Positions 63,697 through 64,000 of a stretch of 64,000 bases of DNA are shown piece by piece (the first letter of the stretch is position 1; each line of letters begins with the position of its first letter). The position numbers were made by a program, and so were the translations under genes. This DNA is from Betaproteobacteria bacterium GR16-43 (lineage in GTDB: Bacteria > Pseudomonadota > Gammaproteobacteria > Burkholderiales > Usitatibacteraceae), in contig CP019169.1 of NCBI GenBank assembly GCA_001953215.1, positions 2,108,001 to 2,172,000 on the forward strand, written 5' to 3'. The notes below the pieces were generated by a model. That model was not told the origin of the DNA, searched no databases, and was given only the letters and a program-made list of their open reading frames with translations.

Positions 63697-64000
63697 GCGA
63701 CGATCGCGCCGAAGAACGCGAGGCTGAGGACGATCTCGGCGACGGCGAGGATGCGGCTGGGCCCGGGATCGGAGCCGGCCCGCACGGCACCCTCGGCCAC
63801 GTAGAGCCACACCAGCAGCGAACTCCACTGGTACGTGTAGCGCTTCCCGCGAAGGATGCCGAAGAGGGGTGCCAGCAGCGGCAGGACCTTCAGCACCAGC
63901 CACGAGCCCCCCGGGCGCAGCGGCGCCAGCCACAGCTCCCACGCGACGCAGAGGAAGATCAGCGCCACCAGCGTCGCGCAGGCGGCGAGGTGCGCCGCGC
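63669..64000 (-). CDS. DUF2069 family membrane protein (5' end outside window)
   Basis: The frame is open through the right edge, so the start codon lies outside. A GTG at 63968 is possible but would cut off the first helix. The visible part has four hydrophobic segments and the DUF2069 pattern CVAWELWLAPLRPGGSWLVLKVLPLLAPLFGILRGKRYTYQWSSLLVWLYVAEG. Members are small inner-membrane proteins of unknown role, common in Beta- and Gammaproteobacteria. The C-terminus ends in a basic RSSRKP. Confidence 0.85.
   Translation of the reverse strand, partial: AAHLAACATLVALIFLCVAWELWLAPLRPGGSWLVLKVLPLLAPLFGILRGKRYTYQWSSLLVWLYVAEGAVRAGSDPGPSRILAVAEIVLSLAFFGAIVAYLRSSRKP

Overview
The window is about 64 kb of GC-rich, densely coding DNA with many GTG and TTG starts and short overlaps. 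It looks chromosomal and betaproteobacterial. The evidence for this is conserved gene order: queG / tsaE-amiC, mutL-miaA, exbB-exbD-lpxK-Trm112-kdsB-adk, and tgt-yajC-secD-secF. The genus is not certain. No rRNA, tRNA, CRISPR array, transposase, integrase or phage gene was seen.

Region 1 (1-15 kb) is a phosphate-response neighbourhood. It holds the end of a TPP-dependent enzyme, a BrkB/YihY membrane protein, a VOC protein, and then phoU-phoB-phoR. Two paralogous small membrane proteins flank an amino-acid-type solute-binding protein. An operon of an LpxH/PlcP-like metallophosphoesterase, a GT4 glycosyltransferase and diacylglycerol kinase follows. Next comes a 1.4 kb segment bounded by inverted repeats that carries an OlsB-like acyltransferase, and finally pstSCAB. 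Four promoters here (phoU, the metallophosphoesterase, the OlsB-like gene, pstS) show the same layout: two 7-nt Pho half-sites 4 nt apart, then exactly 10 nt, then a -10-like hexamer. The simplest reading is one PhoB regulon combining phosphate uptake with replacement of phospholipids by glycolipid and ornithine lipid.

Region 2 (15-27.7 kb) is mixed. It holds a cyclophilin with a TctC-type binding protein, a large secreted alpha/beta hydrolase, a PQQ-type sugar dehydrogenase, a class III nucleotide cyclase, a DUF4124-glutaredoxin protein, and two divergent c-di-GMP enzymes.

Region 3 (27.8-32.1 kb) is a four-gene electron-conduit operon: monoheme cytochrome, NapC/CymA tetraheme, decaheme MtrA/MtoA and MtrB/MtoB porin. 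It resembles the mto/pio sets of Fe(II) oxidisers and has an FNR-like site upstream. No MtrC-type surface cytochrome is nearby.

Region 4 (32-45 kb) holds an S10 peptidase, an unknown secreted protein preceded by palindromes, queG, tsaE, amiC, a 595-bp gene-free stretch of nested inverted repeats, a GGDEF-EAL protein, mutL, miaA, dodecin and xseA. Region 5 (45-53 kb) starts with an AT-rich intergenic stretch with DnaA-box-like sites. It continues with exbBD, lpxK, Trm112, kdsB, adk, then pyrophosphate-dependent phosphofructokinase next to a K+-independent H+-pyrophosphatase, so pyrophosphate is probably an energy currency here. Region 6 (53-64 kb) holds a MauG/cytochrome c peroxidase-like operon with a cupredoxin, a cytochrome c and a chemoreceptor, then dadA, a GST, tgt, yajC-secDF, dedA, and DUF2721 and DUF2069 membrane proteins.
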